Shown here: positions 51,101 to 60,131 of the stretch, one piece after another
Numbering within the stretch: position 1 is the first letter of the stretch
Layout of the letters: each line of letters opens with the position of its first letter
Position numbers and translations under genes: made by a program
Notes under the pieces: generated by a model
The model's database searches: none
The model's input: only the letters and a program-made list of their open reading frames with translations
Told to the model about the DNA's origin: nothing
Origin: Helicoverpa zea
Lineage: Eukaryota; Arthropoda; Insecta; Lepidoptera; Noctuidae
Length of the DNA: 64,000 nucleotides
NCBI RefSeq assembly: GCF_022581195.2
Contig: NC_061466.1
Span: 3,286,001 to 3,350,000 of the forward strand
Direction: 5' to 3'

Positions 51101-54100
51101 GGTGGATACTTACTGTCGTCCTGTGTGACACAAAATATGGTATATAAACGTCCTCCGCAAGAGCGAAATTTTCCCGGTGTGCGGTAGTGACGCACAGTAT
51201 ACAACACTTCTGTTTCTTTTGATTTGCTGGCTCCACCAAGAAATGACAAATTGCGAGCGTACATTTTGAAAATCTTGGCAAAACTGCAGGTTTCAAGTAC
51301 GAACACATGAAGTGGACTCTCACAGATACGTACATTTTGCCTATTCGTGAACTAATGCAAACATTTCGGTGGAGTCCCGGCTTAGGCCACCACATTAGGC
51401 GTGCGCGATCCTCGGGCGTGTGAGTAGCGCGGGCGCCGCGCGTGCGTCGCGAGCGCGTTGCGTGAGCGTCGCGTTTTGCTGCCCTGCGGCATTTGCAGCG
51501 CGCTCGCGTCGCGCACGCGCTGCTCTCCTTGACGTTTAACTGCTAAGGCGTTTAGCGGGCGGCGGGGATAGCGGGCGAAGGGGTAAGAACGCAACTCGAG
51601 CGCCGCGTGCTCGCCGCGAGCGCGTCGCTTGCATTCTTCACACATGCCGCAGGGCATCAAAACGCGACGTTTACGCAGCACGCTCGCGACGCCCGCGCTA
51701 CTCACACGCCCGAGGATCGCGCACGCCTAATGTGGGGTCAGCCTTACCATAGTGAGTAAGTGCACAGAAAATCCCCGTCATACAAGTGTTTCTCCCCAGT
51801 AGTGAAACTATCCTACCCTATGCGCCTGCTGATGATGATGACTCATTTTATCATCCATCCAGCTATTCCCCAACTATGTTGGTGTTGCCTTCCAGTCACC
51901 GAATCTGTTTGAGTACCAATATTTTGCTTGGAGCGACTACCTATCTACCTATCTTCAATCCAGTCTCACTACACAAGACGATATCCATGGTGAAACTGAC
52001 AGACTTTCTGGCTTCTGATTAGTCGCAGCAGCTGCAGAAAATGTACAAATGACAGCTTTGTCAGACTCAAAGCATATAGACATAGATTATAACTGTTTCC
52101 TGTGAAAATTACTTACGCACCATACGTAATAATTTTCCAAATTGGCTGACTAGATCCAGAGATATTCACAACGTCACAAACTTTACTTCTTTTGTTTAGA
52201 TAAATGGTCACATCCACAACACAACCTTGATCAATGAATCTATGCGACTGCTAAGTGCTAATCCTAATTATACTGTCACGTGAAAGAATGCACCTACGGG
52301 ATAAGTAGTATTTTGACTATTCTATATTGCCTACGCAGACGAAGTTGCGGGCAACAGCTAGTGACTAATAAAATTTCCTTATTCTGGTGTGGAAATTACT
52401 AAGTTCAAATTTATTGTACCGTAATTATGTAATTAGTACCATAATATTTTTTCTAGTAGAAGCATTTCAAGATAAGCTACAAAGAATATAATAAAATACG
52501 ATCCCCTACTATTTGTGGTATAAAAGATAGAAAAACCTTCGAAAAGCAGAAACAACATTACTGGTGTAGATATCGTCTCAATCCAAAAATACAAACAAAA
52601 CACTACAAAACTATGATTTGCACTGATGATTTCGTTATATTTACTTACTAACAAACGATATAACATTACGCGGATAATTTGGCGATTAATGAACTATAAG
52701 TGAGCCCCTTCTCCAGACGTGTTTCCTACGTTTCCAGTTCACGATTCGTTCGGAATGGCTGACGGCTGCGCGCACGCTGGGTTCCTCTGAACACGGCATG
52801 ATCGGCGTGGCCGGCTACCACCTCCATCCACAGCATCTTGCCAACCTGCTGGACAAAATCACCAACTACCCTGTGAGATAATTTTATTTAAAAAGATAAA
52901 CTGTACATTATTTTAAAATAAGCGAAATCTATGTTTACATAAAAAGAAACTAATAAAGGGCGTCGAAAAATTGGCCCTCATCGCTGTCAAGCTGCACTCC
53001 CACGTTGAATGATAATTTATAAACGTTGGGCGAAATAAAAGCCAGCCCTTGGTCCAACGGATAAGAAACATGAGTTAGAAGTAGCGTCCAAGATGCCATG
53101 TTGAAAATAGAAATGACGTATAAAGAACATTAACTTGACGTTAGGATGCATCTACACGGCAGCTTGCACATGTTGAGGCATTTTAAAAACGTACGGGTCC
53201 AGCGACTCGCGCATGTACCAAAGCAAAATACCCACCCGCGTGCTCTTGTCACTTGTCACTTGTGCTTGTTAACTTGCTCTAGCTACTTGCACGGTGTAGA
53301 CGCACCCTTAGTATAAATACCACAAACCTCGAACGTCGAACTTTTTACCACAAATACGGTAATAAATATATCTATATGTATACAGTTGTCAGAAAAAACT
53401 AATTATTATACGTATTTGGTGTCCGCACAACGAATAATTAAACCCAATAAAAATCAACAAACAAAAAATCCGGAAAATATAATTAAACCCAATAGAAATG
53501 TTTTATTCCTGGAAGATTCCTTATATTAATTAAAACAAGATTTTTACATGATTTCCGGTATTATTAAAACATGTACTATCAAATCTACATTAGTGCTGAA
53601 TACGATGATTTGCTTAACAGTGAATCTAATCTTTGCAATCTGCTGAAATCATATAGGTAAAGGGAAGACTAATGAAGTAATGATTTCACAAATCAATATT
53701 CATAAAATTATGTCTTTAGTGGCTCTTTTAAAAAAACTCGATAAATCATAAATTTTATAAAAGTTAATTCCAAGAATCTCGTAGCAGCTACGCTCGCCTA
53801 TTCTAGTGCTACGACGCCTACGCCATAGACTTCGTAGCAAGAGACGTAGGCGTAGTCTATCCAAAGCAAGTAATCTCGAAACGAAACTATGACGTTCATT
53901 TGTATGAACATCAGTGTAGGTTGTATTGCTCCATTCTAGTGTAATGAAGGTGACTGTCCACAACGATGTGACGGTATAGCATGGTCGTGCGTCCTAATCG
54001 ACGAGTACGGCTGGATCGTGGCTCGGGAAGGCCGCAATGTAACCGGGGAGCCTGACGAACCACTCCGGGAACACTTTGCGTCAGTCTACCCGGCGGCTAT

Positions 54101-57100
54101 GGCAGCTCTGCTTAATGAAAGCGTGTTTGATCTCAACTGGATACATGATTATCAAGGAGTTTGCTTCCCGCCTCAAGATGAGCCTTACAGTGCGGCTGTT
54201 ACTGTAAGTTTGTGATTACTTTATGAACATTTATTTTGTAGAATGCATTGTATTTGTTGAGTTTCCATATAAAGTGGCATGCAACTATTCTTATTTTGAA
54301 TAACAAATTCAAGCATCCAGGGGCCCGATTCTCCTAATTTTACTTAAGCAACATACGATTCACGTTCGACTGCGATCCAATCCCGACTCGATTACGATTG
54401 AATCGTATGTGGCATTCCGCTATTTTTTCTTTGAAATAAACGTTTTTATCCGTAATATGATTGTAGAGCAAACTACCGTATGGACAAAAATCACCAAAAT
54501 AGCAGACCAATCGCAAACCAATCAAATGTCGTTGGAATACGATTGGTCTTATATTAGTAGCAGAATGCCCGATATGGTTAAAACTGCTATTGCGATCATA
54601 TTGCGATTCGATTTCTATAAAATTTTGACATTATTAACTTAGGAGAATCGGGCCCCTGAAGCTTAGATAAATCAAGGAGAGAAGTTCAAACAAATTATAT
54701 CCTTCATACTTTATAACATAATTTAGAAATAACATTACGTAGTTTTAGATTACAGTTTACTGTCAATACTTATCGTGGTATATTTTCAGATGGTGCCGTC
54801 AATACTGAACTCTATTTGGAGATCATTTAGCCTCATTCTACGAGTGACGCAGGAGATGGTTGCTCTTATCACAATTCTTAGCTCTGGTGAGTTATTAACT
54901 AGATACACCTACTTTAAATTGCCAATCCAAGTACCTGGTTATAAATTGTAACCCATTTGATATTATAGCTATCGCTAAAAATACATACTGCAGTTGACTT
55001 ATCACCAAGTCATTTTCAAAAATTATTATCCTTATGGCATACCTGAACTGCTTGACATATCTAATTTATCATTATAAGTCACTAGACTGTTCAGTCTTAC
55101 AAGTTATTTCTATAGATTAATTGACTTTACATCGGTGAATTAACTTTAAAAGTTTTCCCATACAATTTCCATAGGCTGCATAACCCTAGTATCGGGCGAC
55201 ACTGAGCAGGAAAAACAAAAGCGCAAACATCGTCTGTGGCGCGACTACGAGCGAGAGAAGTACGAGACATTGTACGACGATCGCGTGCTCGTCAACAGGA
55301 CTAGATTCGCAGCTTGCGATCGCTCTAGAGCGCTGTATTTGTTACAGGTAAATAAGCAAACTTATGCCGCGATAGATTCTGATTTTATATCTATAATCTG
55401 CCTAGCCTCTATGTTGGAGTCGGCTTTCAGTCTAACTAGTTTCAACTGATTACCAGTGTTTTACATGGATCTACTGCCTACCTGCAGGCCCGCCGCTAGC
55501 TGTTTGTTCGCCCGCGTGCAAAACTGATTATGCCGCCCTACGACTACATACGTTTTGTCAAAAAATATATAAGGGGGGGGGGGCGGATCCAGGTGGTCCG
55601 GACCCCCCCCGCCCATTCGTATCCATCTTACTTGTCCAACAGAAAAAAATATGTACATGCACCGCTCTGATTGCAGAAAACCCACCTACTTTTGGATAAA
55701 TAACTATTGCAATACATAACATACATTACACATAACTTTTTATTTACTTGAAATGTTCAGAGTAACCTAAGCCCTAAGCAGTCCTGGGTTAGCCCATAAG
55801 CAAACTAAGCAATTGCTTAGGGCATCAATGCAGTGCAATCATTACCCAAGTGGCCCCTATGTATTGAAAGATTGTGATTAACTTAAACTAACGCACTTAA
55901 TTATCTATAACAATGTTTAAAGTCAGTAAAATACGTTATTTGGTGGGTTTCCCTTTGAAAAATTATAAGACACTTTCCATATGTAAGCAAGCGCGAGCGG
56001 AGCGAGCGCGAAATTTTTATTTTTAAAGGACACAAAACAAATAAAAATCACTGTAAATTAACAAAGCAAAGTCAAAAAGTAAGATATGCACAGAAGTGAA
56101 GTGCAAAAGCCGCGAGCGAAGCGAGCGCGATTTTTTCCTTAGAGTTTTCATGAAGTGAACATATCATAAAAAGCCATAACGGACGTGCGCGAAAAATGAT
56201 TATTCGGAATTGAATGCCTCAACAATTAAACAAAGATAAAATGCGATATCTGACATGGAGCCGCGAGCGCAGCGAGCGCGAATTTTTTTGGGGATGCAAA
56301 GGGTGAAACAGTCAAAATTGATAGGAGACGACCAAAGCTAGGGCGGCTTTTTCCGAAATTTTATTGGTTTAATTTTGCCGCCCCCTAAATAGCATTTGCC
56401 CCACGCTACGCCACTGGTTGATCTTAAATCGTTTTTAAGAATCTTTAATTTTGAAAATGTCCTTTCAACAGATGTACCTAACTGAAACCGGCAGTATAAG
56501 TAATATTCTTAGCGCTATTGCTGAGTTCGGAAATATTGAAATCAAATCATTAGTAAAAAGATATTGTATTTTTTAAATATTACGTGATAACTCGCTAGAT
56601 TTGCCGCCCCCTAGGACGTGCCGCCCGCGTGCTGTGCACGCGCTGCACGCCCGCTTACGGCGGGCCTGCCTACCTGAACTCCTGAAAACTGGTTGTGATT
56701 TTACACATTTCGATAAATTATGCATTGGTACGCTACACTGAAAGTCCCTAGTAATTGAAGATTCTTCTACAATCTCACAAAATACCTATGTAGGTATTCG
56801 GTCGTTTCATATGCCATTGCCATAGTAAAGCAGGGAATTGTGTGGAAGGTACCTATGTAGGCTGGATAAAAAATATCGCAGATAAAAACAAAACAAATTT
56901 TTACAAACAATGAGAGCATCGTATAGATAACAGATACGATTAAAATGCATAAAGCGTGTATTTTTTATTTAAAAAGTAGGAAATGTGTCCCAAATATTCA
57001 TTAATCTAATATTCATGTTCTTGCACTATCTAATAACATCTTTACATGTAAGGCGTATGTAAAAAATATGTTCAGATAAATATAATTGATTTGATAAGTA

Positions 57101-60071
57101 CTAAGTATCCAAACATGACGATTTCTTAGGTATTTTCTAATCGTAGATCGAATTTATAAATTAGCTCCAAAATTATCATGACGCGTTGCTTAAAATATAT
57201 CAAAAGTAACTATTTCATCAGTCAATGCTGACGATGCTAAAAATAATAAAAAGCAAATTCTACTCATACTTCTAAGCTACATTTTATGGTAGCCAAAGCC
57301 TCGTTTCCACTAGGCAACATTTGACGCGTGACGTGTTGCTCAACATGTTTCGCTTGTTGAATGTTGACGCGGAACATTTGTTTAACAACGTTGTCTGTCC
57401 ACACATCTCATGCACGCGTTGCGCGTTGGACGAAATACGGACATTGTTGTGCGTCATGCCTCTCGACCACAATTGATGCTCAACTAATGGTGCTCCCACA
57501 TTGCCGTTATAAAATGTTTGTAAACATTTTATAACACCAAAACATTTACTAACAAATGTTAACAATTGTTGCACTTTGTTAGAAACTGTTACATGTTATA
57601 AGTGCTCCTACATTGATGGAAAATGTTTAAACATTTTATAACATCTAGTATTGGCTCGCAGTTTGGTTTCGCCTTCTGAGGGCTGAGGACGCCCTTATAA
57701 AATGTTTACAAACAAAAGATAACACATGTTTTATTTTGTTATAATTTGTTTTGTTATAAAATGTTTACTAACATAACTAAACATTTTCTAACATGAAAAT
57801 TTATTTGTGATTAAATGTTTGCTAACAAATGTTTACTAACGTTATTAAACATTTTCTAACGGCAATGTGGGAGCACCATAACGATGCACATTAAACAAAC
57901 ACGGCCGCGCGTCATGTTGCGCGGCAGCTGGCAACGTCGCGCGCTGTTGTGCAGCGTTGCCGTACATGTTGAGATTCACGTGTCGCGCGCCAAATGTTGC
58001 CTATAGTGGATACGAGGCTTATAGCTATTACCCAACATAAAAATGTGTACACTGATTACCAATTTCTTTATCAATGCAATAGGAGGGTATAAAGTATCTA
58101 CTTGCTTTGCGGCTAAGGCCACGGAGATGTTTTTCTATATTGCAGGACACGCCAAAAGCTCGGGAAGCCCTCAAGAAGCCTGCTAAGCCATGTAGTTGGC
58201 CGCTAGTTGCGGCTCGTGTACCAAAAACCAATCTACTTCTTGTGGCTGTGTACAACCTGTGTCCATTCAAGGGGCAACCAGTCAACGACCCACTCATCAA
58301 TGAACCGGTTTGTGTCTATGTTCCAGAACTTATTTCAACGATACCTTTCTATTCATTTGCTTGTTTATGACTTTTAACATTTATTCTGAAGGAAATCTAT
58401 TTAGGTTAAAAAAGGGGCCTCACTCTCTGGGCCAAAAACCATAGATATGGGATCCCACTACCCAGAGACGACTATAGACTATAGAGTAGGTAGGTAGAAA
58501 ATACTACTGAGATACTATTGCAAATAAATCCGATTCAGGCTGCACAGAGATTAGGTACCCAAGTTATCAATCGTTTAACATTCGATTGCATCTATTCTAT
58601 ATTGGGTAAATAAACCGACTATATAATCGTCACACCATGTTATAGGTAGATAGGTAATGTGTATTGAAATCCTATTGTTGATTGGAGGAGGTAATTAATG
58701 ACGCTACAATTATAATAAATTATGCAACTATAGGTACTTATCTAGGTACGGTAGTCGGTGAAACGGATCTGAAATGGTTTAAAGTTACATAAAATCTGGA
58801 ACTTTCACACGAATACCGCTCTACCTTAGTGGGGGCGCCTTATAATCAGGTACAACTAAGTTCTAAGGGTTCGACTGGCGAATTCAAATATGGACCATGC
58901 ACCGTGCCATACTGCAAATTATATTTAAACTATGGTACTGCATCACGTCCCATAGAATACGTACTTCAAATACCTAAATTTACTGATCGTTTTTTTTTCG
59001 CTATCGCTTCCAGAGCGCTTACTTATGACGCACCGTAAGAGGTACAGTGACACTCTCGAATCCTGTCTATGTTCGCAGTACATAGAAGAGGAGCCGGCGG
59101 TGCAGGGCGTGTGGCAGAACTCGGCGTCGCGCCTCGCGTGCTGGCGCAACCGCGTGCCGCTGCCCGCGCGCATGCCCTCCGCGCATTGCTATCCGCACCG
59201 ATACTCACAGGTTACAATATTATCACATGAACGTAAAAGCAGCCTAAGAGATACTTAGTTACCAACAATTAATAGAAGTAAAAACTATTTTTTTCACACC
59301 TGTTTTTGTAAAGGGAAATCATCAAATGACTCCTCTCGCTGTGGGTTAGCAGCGGTGAGGGAATGTCAGACACAGACTAAAACCTGTCAATTTCTTCGTA
59401 GGCCTTTTATATACCAGGGCCGCGATAACTACTTACCAGGGGTATTTTTTTCACACCTTCAATTAACTTTGACACATTTGATTTGATAGTTCGATATATG
59501 TGTAATACTTTTTATCTAGTATTAAAATCAGTCCATTAAGCATCCGCCTCAGATACAATTTAAATGATTACCGCAAACTGGCTGTTCGAGAACCACAAAA
59601 AAAGTCATTACGCCTACCGAAAACTGGCCTGACCATTTATTGTAAGAAGTAGTTCTAGTGACCAGTTATAGTTCGGCCATTCAGAGAATGCGTTCCTGAC
59701 ACGTCGCGATTGAACTGACGACGTAACTTTGCAATGGCGTTGCAGTTACGATAAAAATATTTTTGCTGGTTGTTTACCGTTTTAACAATTGAGGAGCATT
59801 AAAACAACATTATTATATCAATAATCAATGAATGTAGTTACGTCGTCAGTTCAATCGCGACGTGTCAGGAACGCATTCTCTGAATGGCCGAACTATAATA
59901 AATAAATCTATAACTAACTATCTATATTCTTTACTTCAGGAGGCTGGTTACAGACAGTGCGGTCCCTGGTTACCCGACCCCGAGAAGGAAGACGCTGCAT
60001 CACACATCACTGCCTCCAAATCAATGATCTCTATACTTACTGCCATGTTCTTTATAAAATACCTGTTGTAA
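36124..60071 (+). CDS. Voltage-gated calcium channel alpha-2/delta-type subunit
   Basis: Twenty-five coding exons join in frame to 1340 residues: 36124-36380, 36647-36911, 37144-37315, 37559-37690, 37880-38169, 38537-38766, 39278-39500, 40389-40529, 41214-41306, 41536-41559, 41691-41717, 42274-42354, 43084-43158, 43417-43524, 43599-43858, 45933-46090, 46904-47038, 48595-48788, 52738-52872, 53940-54203, 54790-54886, 55175-55347, 58146-58307, 59016-59210, 59940-60071. Phases match at every junction. The signal peptide is MKLIPLILITVIHLSCS. A VWA_N region (WSENLLSTFKKN, GFLRHYP) leads to RPWYVSAGG and a VWA domain with MIDAS DASGSM (D319, S321, S323) and the LLTDS strand. Cache-type segments follow (LLGVAGVDIP, FLVDHRGNIVIHD, SCVLIDEYGWIV), then a Cys-rich delta-like end and a hydrophobic C-terminal tail, possibly a GPI signal. 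The family traffics CaV channels to presynaptic membranes. It looks divergent from the best-known members; which insect paralogue it is remains open. Confidence 0.9.
40581..40867. mobile_element. hAT-type MITE in alpha-2/delta intron 8
   Basis: The ends TAGGGCTGCCATC and GATGGCAGCCCTA are perfect inverse copies. The flanks TTTGTTAT (40573-40580) and TTTGTAAT (40868-40875) form an 8-bp target duplication with one mismatch, as hAT transposases make. The interior is rich in 'gtccggg' repeats and is non-coding. Confidence 0.75.
44230..45787 (-). mobile_element. Complete Tc1-type transposon in alpha-2/delta intron 15
   Basis: Perfect 27-bp terminal inverted repeats (44230-44256 and 45761-45787; outer end CACACATCAAAAGTGTCTAG) are flanked by TA at 44228-44229 and 45788-45789. 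The element is 1558 bp with one long uninterrupted transposase frame on the minus strand. Identical repeats and an open frame suggest a recent, possibly still mobile insertion. It lies antisense to the host gene. Confidence 0.92.
44500..45525 (-). CDS. Tc1-family transposase (DD34E), intact
   Basis: The frame gives 341 residues starting MERRRHLSREEM; this start is preferred to one 34 codons earlier because the family normally begins just before the first helix-turn-helix. Residues about 5-55 form the first HTH (SQSVISRLWTRYRSTG), followed by a second DNA-binding region to about 115 with QTVRNRLHEVNL. The catalytic triad is D153 (FSDESRFG), D243 (HDNARPHTA) and E278 (SPDLNPIEHAWD), with 34 residues between the last two: DD34E, the Tc1 signature. 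Length matches the family. It cuts and pastes the element at TA sites. Unlike neighbouring repeats it has no frameshift or stop. Confidence 0.93.
   Translation of the reverse strand: MERRRHLSREEMLRAVGMIEAGSRQRTVALALNTSQSVISRLWTRYRSTGTVAERHGGRYRCTTRRQDRYIQILTRRAPTITAMMLAVRLHHSSGNLISDQTVRNRLHEVNLHSRRPLRVPPIAMHNRRIRYQWALEHRNWAEEQWRFVCFSDESRFGMRPDTRRIRHWRTPGRQQRLKSCQEVHPYSGGTIMVWAGIWIGGRTELIWIRSNLNAQIYAETIVSDVIVPLQVQIGPLFQLMHDNARPHTARVVRQTLAAANINVLPWPAQSPDLNPIEHAWDMLQRRALPNMEGIQSQEDLFLLLQRTWAAIPHRDLDELILSMPNRCSCVVSVRGRNTDY
46680..46830 (+). repeat. Noctuid-type SINE copy in intron 16
   Basis: 'gggatatcatcaaatcactc', 'gagagagtgtcaatcgctta', 'ctgactaacacccatcatgt', 'cgcagtccgggactgcg' follows the same order as the copies at 2.94 and 59.31 kb. 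It ends about 75 bp before exon 17 of the alpha-2/delta gene. Confidence 0.6.
47240..47452 (+). repeat. Metulj-like SINE copy in intron 17
   Basis: 'actagctggtgcccgcgact', 'tcgtctgcgcag', 'gtagcctatgtg', and the tail 'tttataatattagtaggat' mark an interspersed repeat of the same broad family as the 12.7-kb copy. Confidence 0.65.
48395..48495 (+). repeat. LINE/SINE 3' tail
   Basis: 'gaaaggaggcctatccccag' and 'caatgggacgataaaaaagg' form a familiar moth non-LTR 3' end. It lies about 100 bp before exon 18 of the alpha-2/delta gene. Confidence 0.5.
49480..49810. repeat. Repeat fragment with a TTTGTCTG microsatellite
   Basis: It begins 'tatctatacatataataaat', a motif also present near 2065, and includes a run of about five gtctgttt units (49590-49640). 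A matching far end of the repeat family appears alone at 52317-52365. Boundaries are uncertain. Confidence 0.45.
49811..51380. other. Intron sequence, nothing recognised
   Basis: Part of intron 18 of the alpha-2/delta gene. Open frames at 50523-50762 and 50982-51395 (minus) have no recognisable domains. Repeated blocks such as 'agatggag' with 'gtagctccatctg' suggest decayed inverted repeats, but no clean ends are visible. Confidence 0.35.
51381..51746. mobile_element. Very GC-rich hairpin MITE in intron 18
   Basis: The first 100 bp or so is the near-exact inverse of the last 100. The two ends read 'ccacattaggcgtgcgcgat' and its inverse, and both contain 'cctcgggcgtgtgagtagcg' or its complement. 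The stem is dense in CpG (GCGTCGC, GCGCGCTCGCG), unlike its AT-rich surroundings. There is no coding content; frames through it are artefacts of low stop frequency. Confidence 0.7.
53141..53310. mobile_element. 170-bp MITE in intron 19
   Basis: The left end 'ttaggatgcatctacacggc' and right end 'gtgtagacgcacccttag' are imperfect inverse copies. The interior ('cttgtcacttgtcacttgtg') is simple and non-coding. Confidence 0.6.
54320..54656. mobile_element. Intact 337-bp GGGGCCCGATTCTCCTAA MITE in intron 20
   Basis: The ends ggggcccgattctcctaa and ttaggagaatcgggcccc are perfect inverse copies (18 bp), and the interior is non-coding. The copy at 6867-7934 belongs to the same family, and its alignment with this one defines the Harbinger-like insertion there. 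Confidence 0.8.
55390..56705 (-). repeat. SINE copy interrupted by a hAT element
   Basis: On the minus strand the left piece carries the SINE box (complement of 'gtcggctttcagtctaacta') and 'accagtgttttacatggatc'. The text resumes after 56668 with 'ctacctgaactcctgaaaac'. It lies in intron 22 of the alpha-2/delta gene. Confidence 0.55.
55485..56668. mobile_element. 1184-bp hAT-type element with 8-bp target duplication
   Basis: The ends CAGGCCCGCCG and CGGCGGGCCTG are perfect inverse copies. The flanks CCTACCTG (55477-55484) and CCTACCTG (56669-56676) form a perfect 8-bp duplication. CAG-type ends and 8-bp duplications define hAT elements. No long transposase frame remains, so it is non-autonomous. 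The interior contains a G/C homopolymer hairpin (55573-55608) and three copies of a 'gcgagcg-agcgagcgcga' motif at about 55990, 56110 and 56260. Confidence 0.8.
57296..58020. mobile_element. Fold-back MITE in intron 22, containing another MITE
   Basis: The left 'aagcctcgtttccactaggc' and right 'atagtggatacgaggctt' ends are inverse copies, and the inner 'aacatttg' blocks continue the pairing. The terminal parts are GC-rich with many gttgcgcg motifs; the middle (57489-57877) is a distinct AT-rich insertion. Confidence 0.7.
57489..57877. mobile_element. AT-rich MITE nested in the 57.3-kb element
   Basis: The end ggtgctcccacattgccg is the exact inverse of the other end (cggcaatgtgggagcacc). The inner sequence repeats 'aaatgtttactaacatt'-like units on both strands, so it can fold extensively. 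A third, partial copy of the end (gtgctcctacattgatgg) near 57603 hints at a composite origin. Confidence 0.7.
59310..59450 (+). repeat. Noctuid-type SINE copy in intron 24
   Basis: 'gggaaatcatcaaatgactc', 'cgctgtgggttagcagcggt', 'gagggaatgtcagacacaga', 'agggccgcgataactac' share order and wording with the copies at 2.94 and 46.68 kb. Confidence 0.65.
59671..59893. mobile_element. 223-bp MITE with perfect 57-bp inverted repeats
   Basis: The first 57 bp (from gttcggccattcagagaatg) and the last 57 bp are exact inverse copies. The flanks read ...ttata and tata..., so a TA or TATA duplication is likely. One half plus the centre match the right end of the 960-bp element at 11367-12326, its probable source. 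It ends 46 bp before the acceptor of the last alpha-2/delta exon. Confidence 0.85.
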
Positions 60072-60098
60072 ATAAATACAAGCTTCGTTGTGTTATGA

Positions 60099-60104
60099 AA
60101 TAAA
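60099..60104 (+). terminator. Poly(A) signal of the alpha-2/delta gene
   Basis: AATAAA lies 28 nt after the stop codon at 60071, implying a very short 3' untranslated region. Confidence 0.65.
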
Positions 60105-60131
60105 ACAAAAGTTCACATTTCCATTAACTTG

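Noticed and set aside
51382..51705. A 107-residue Arg/Ala-rich frame
   Set aside because: It lies entirely in a GC-rich fold-back element, where stop codons are rare by composition.
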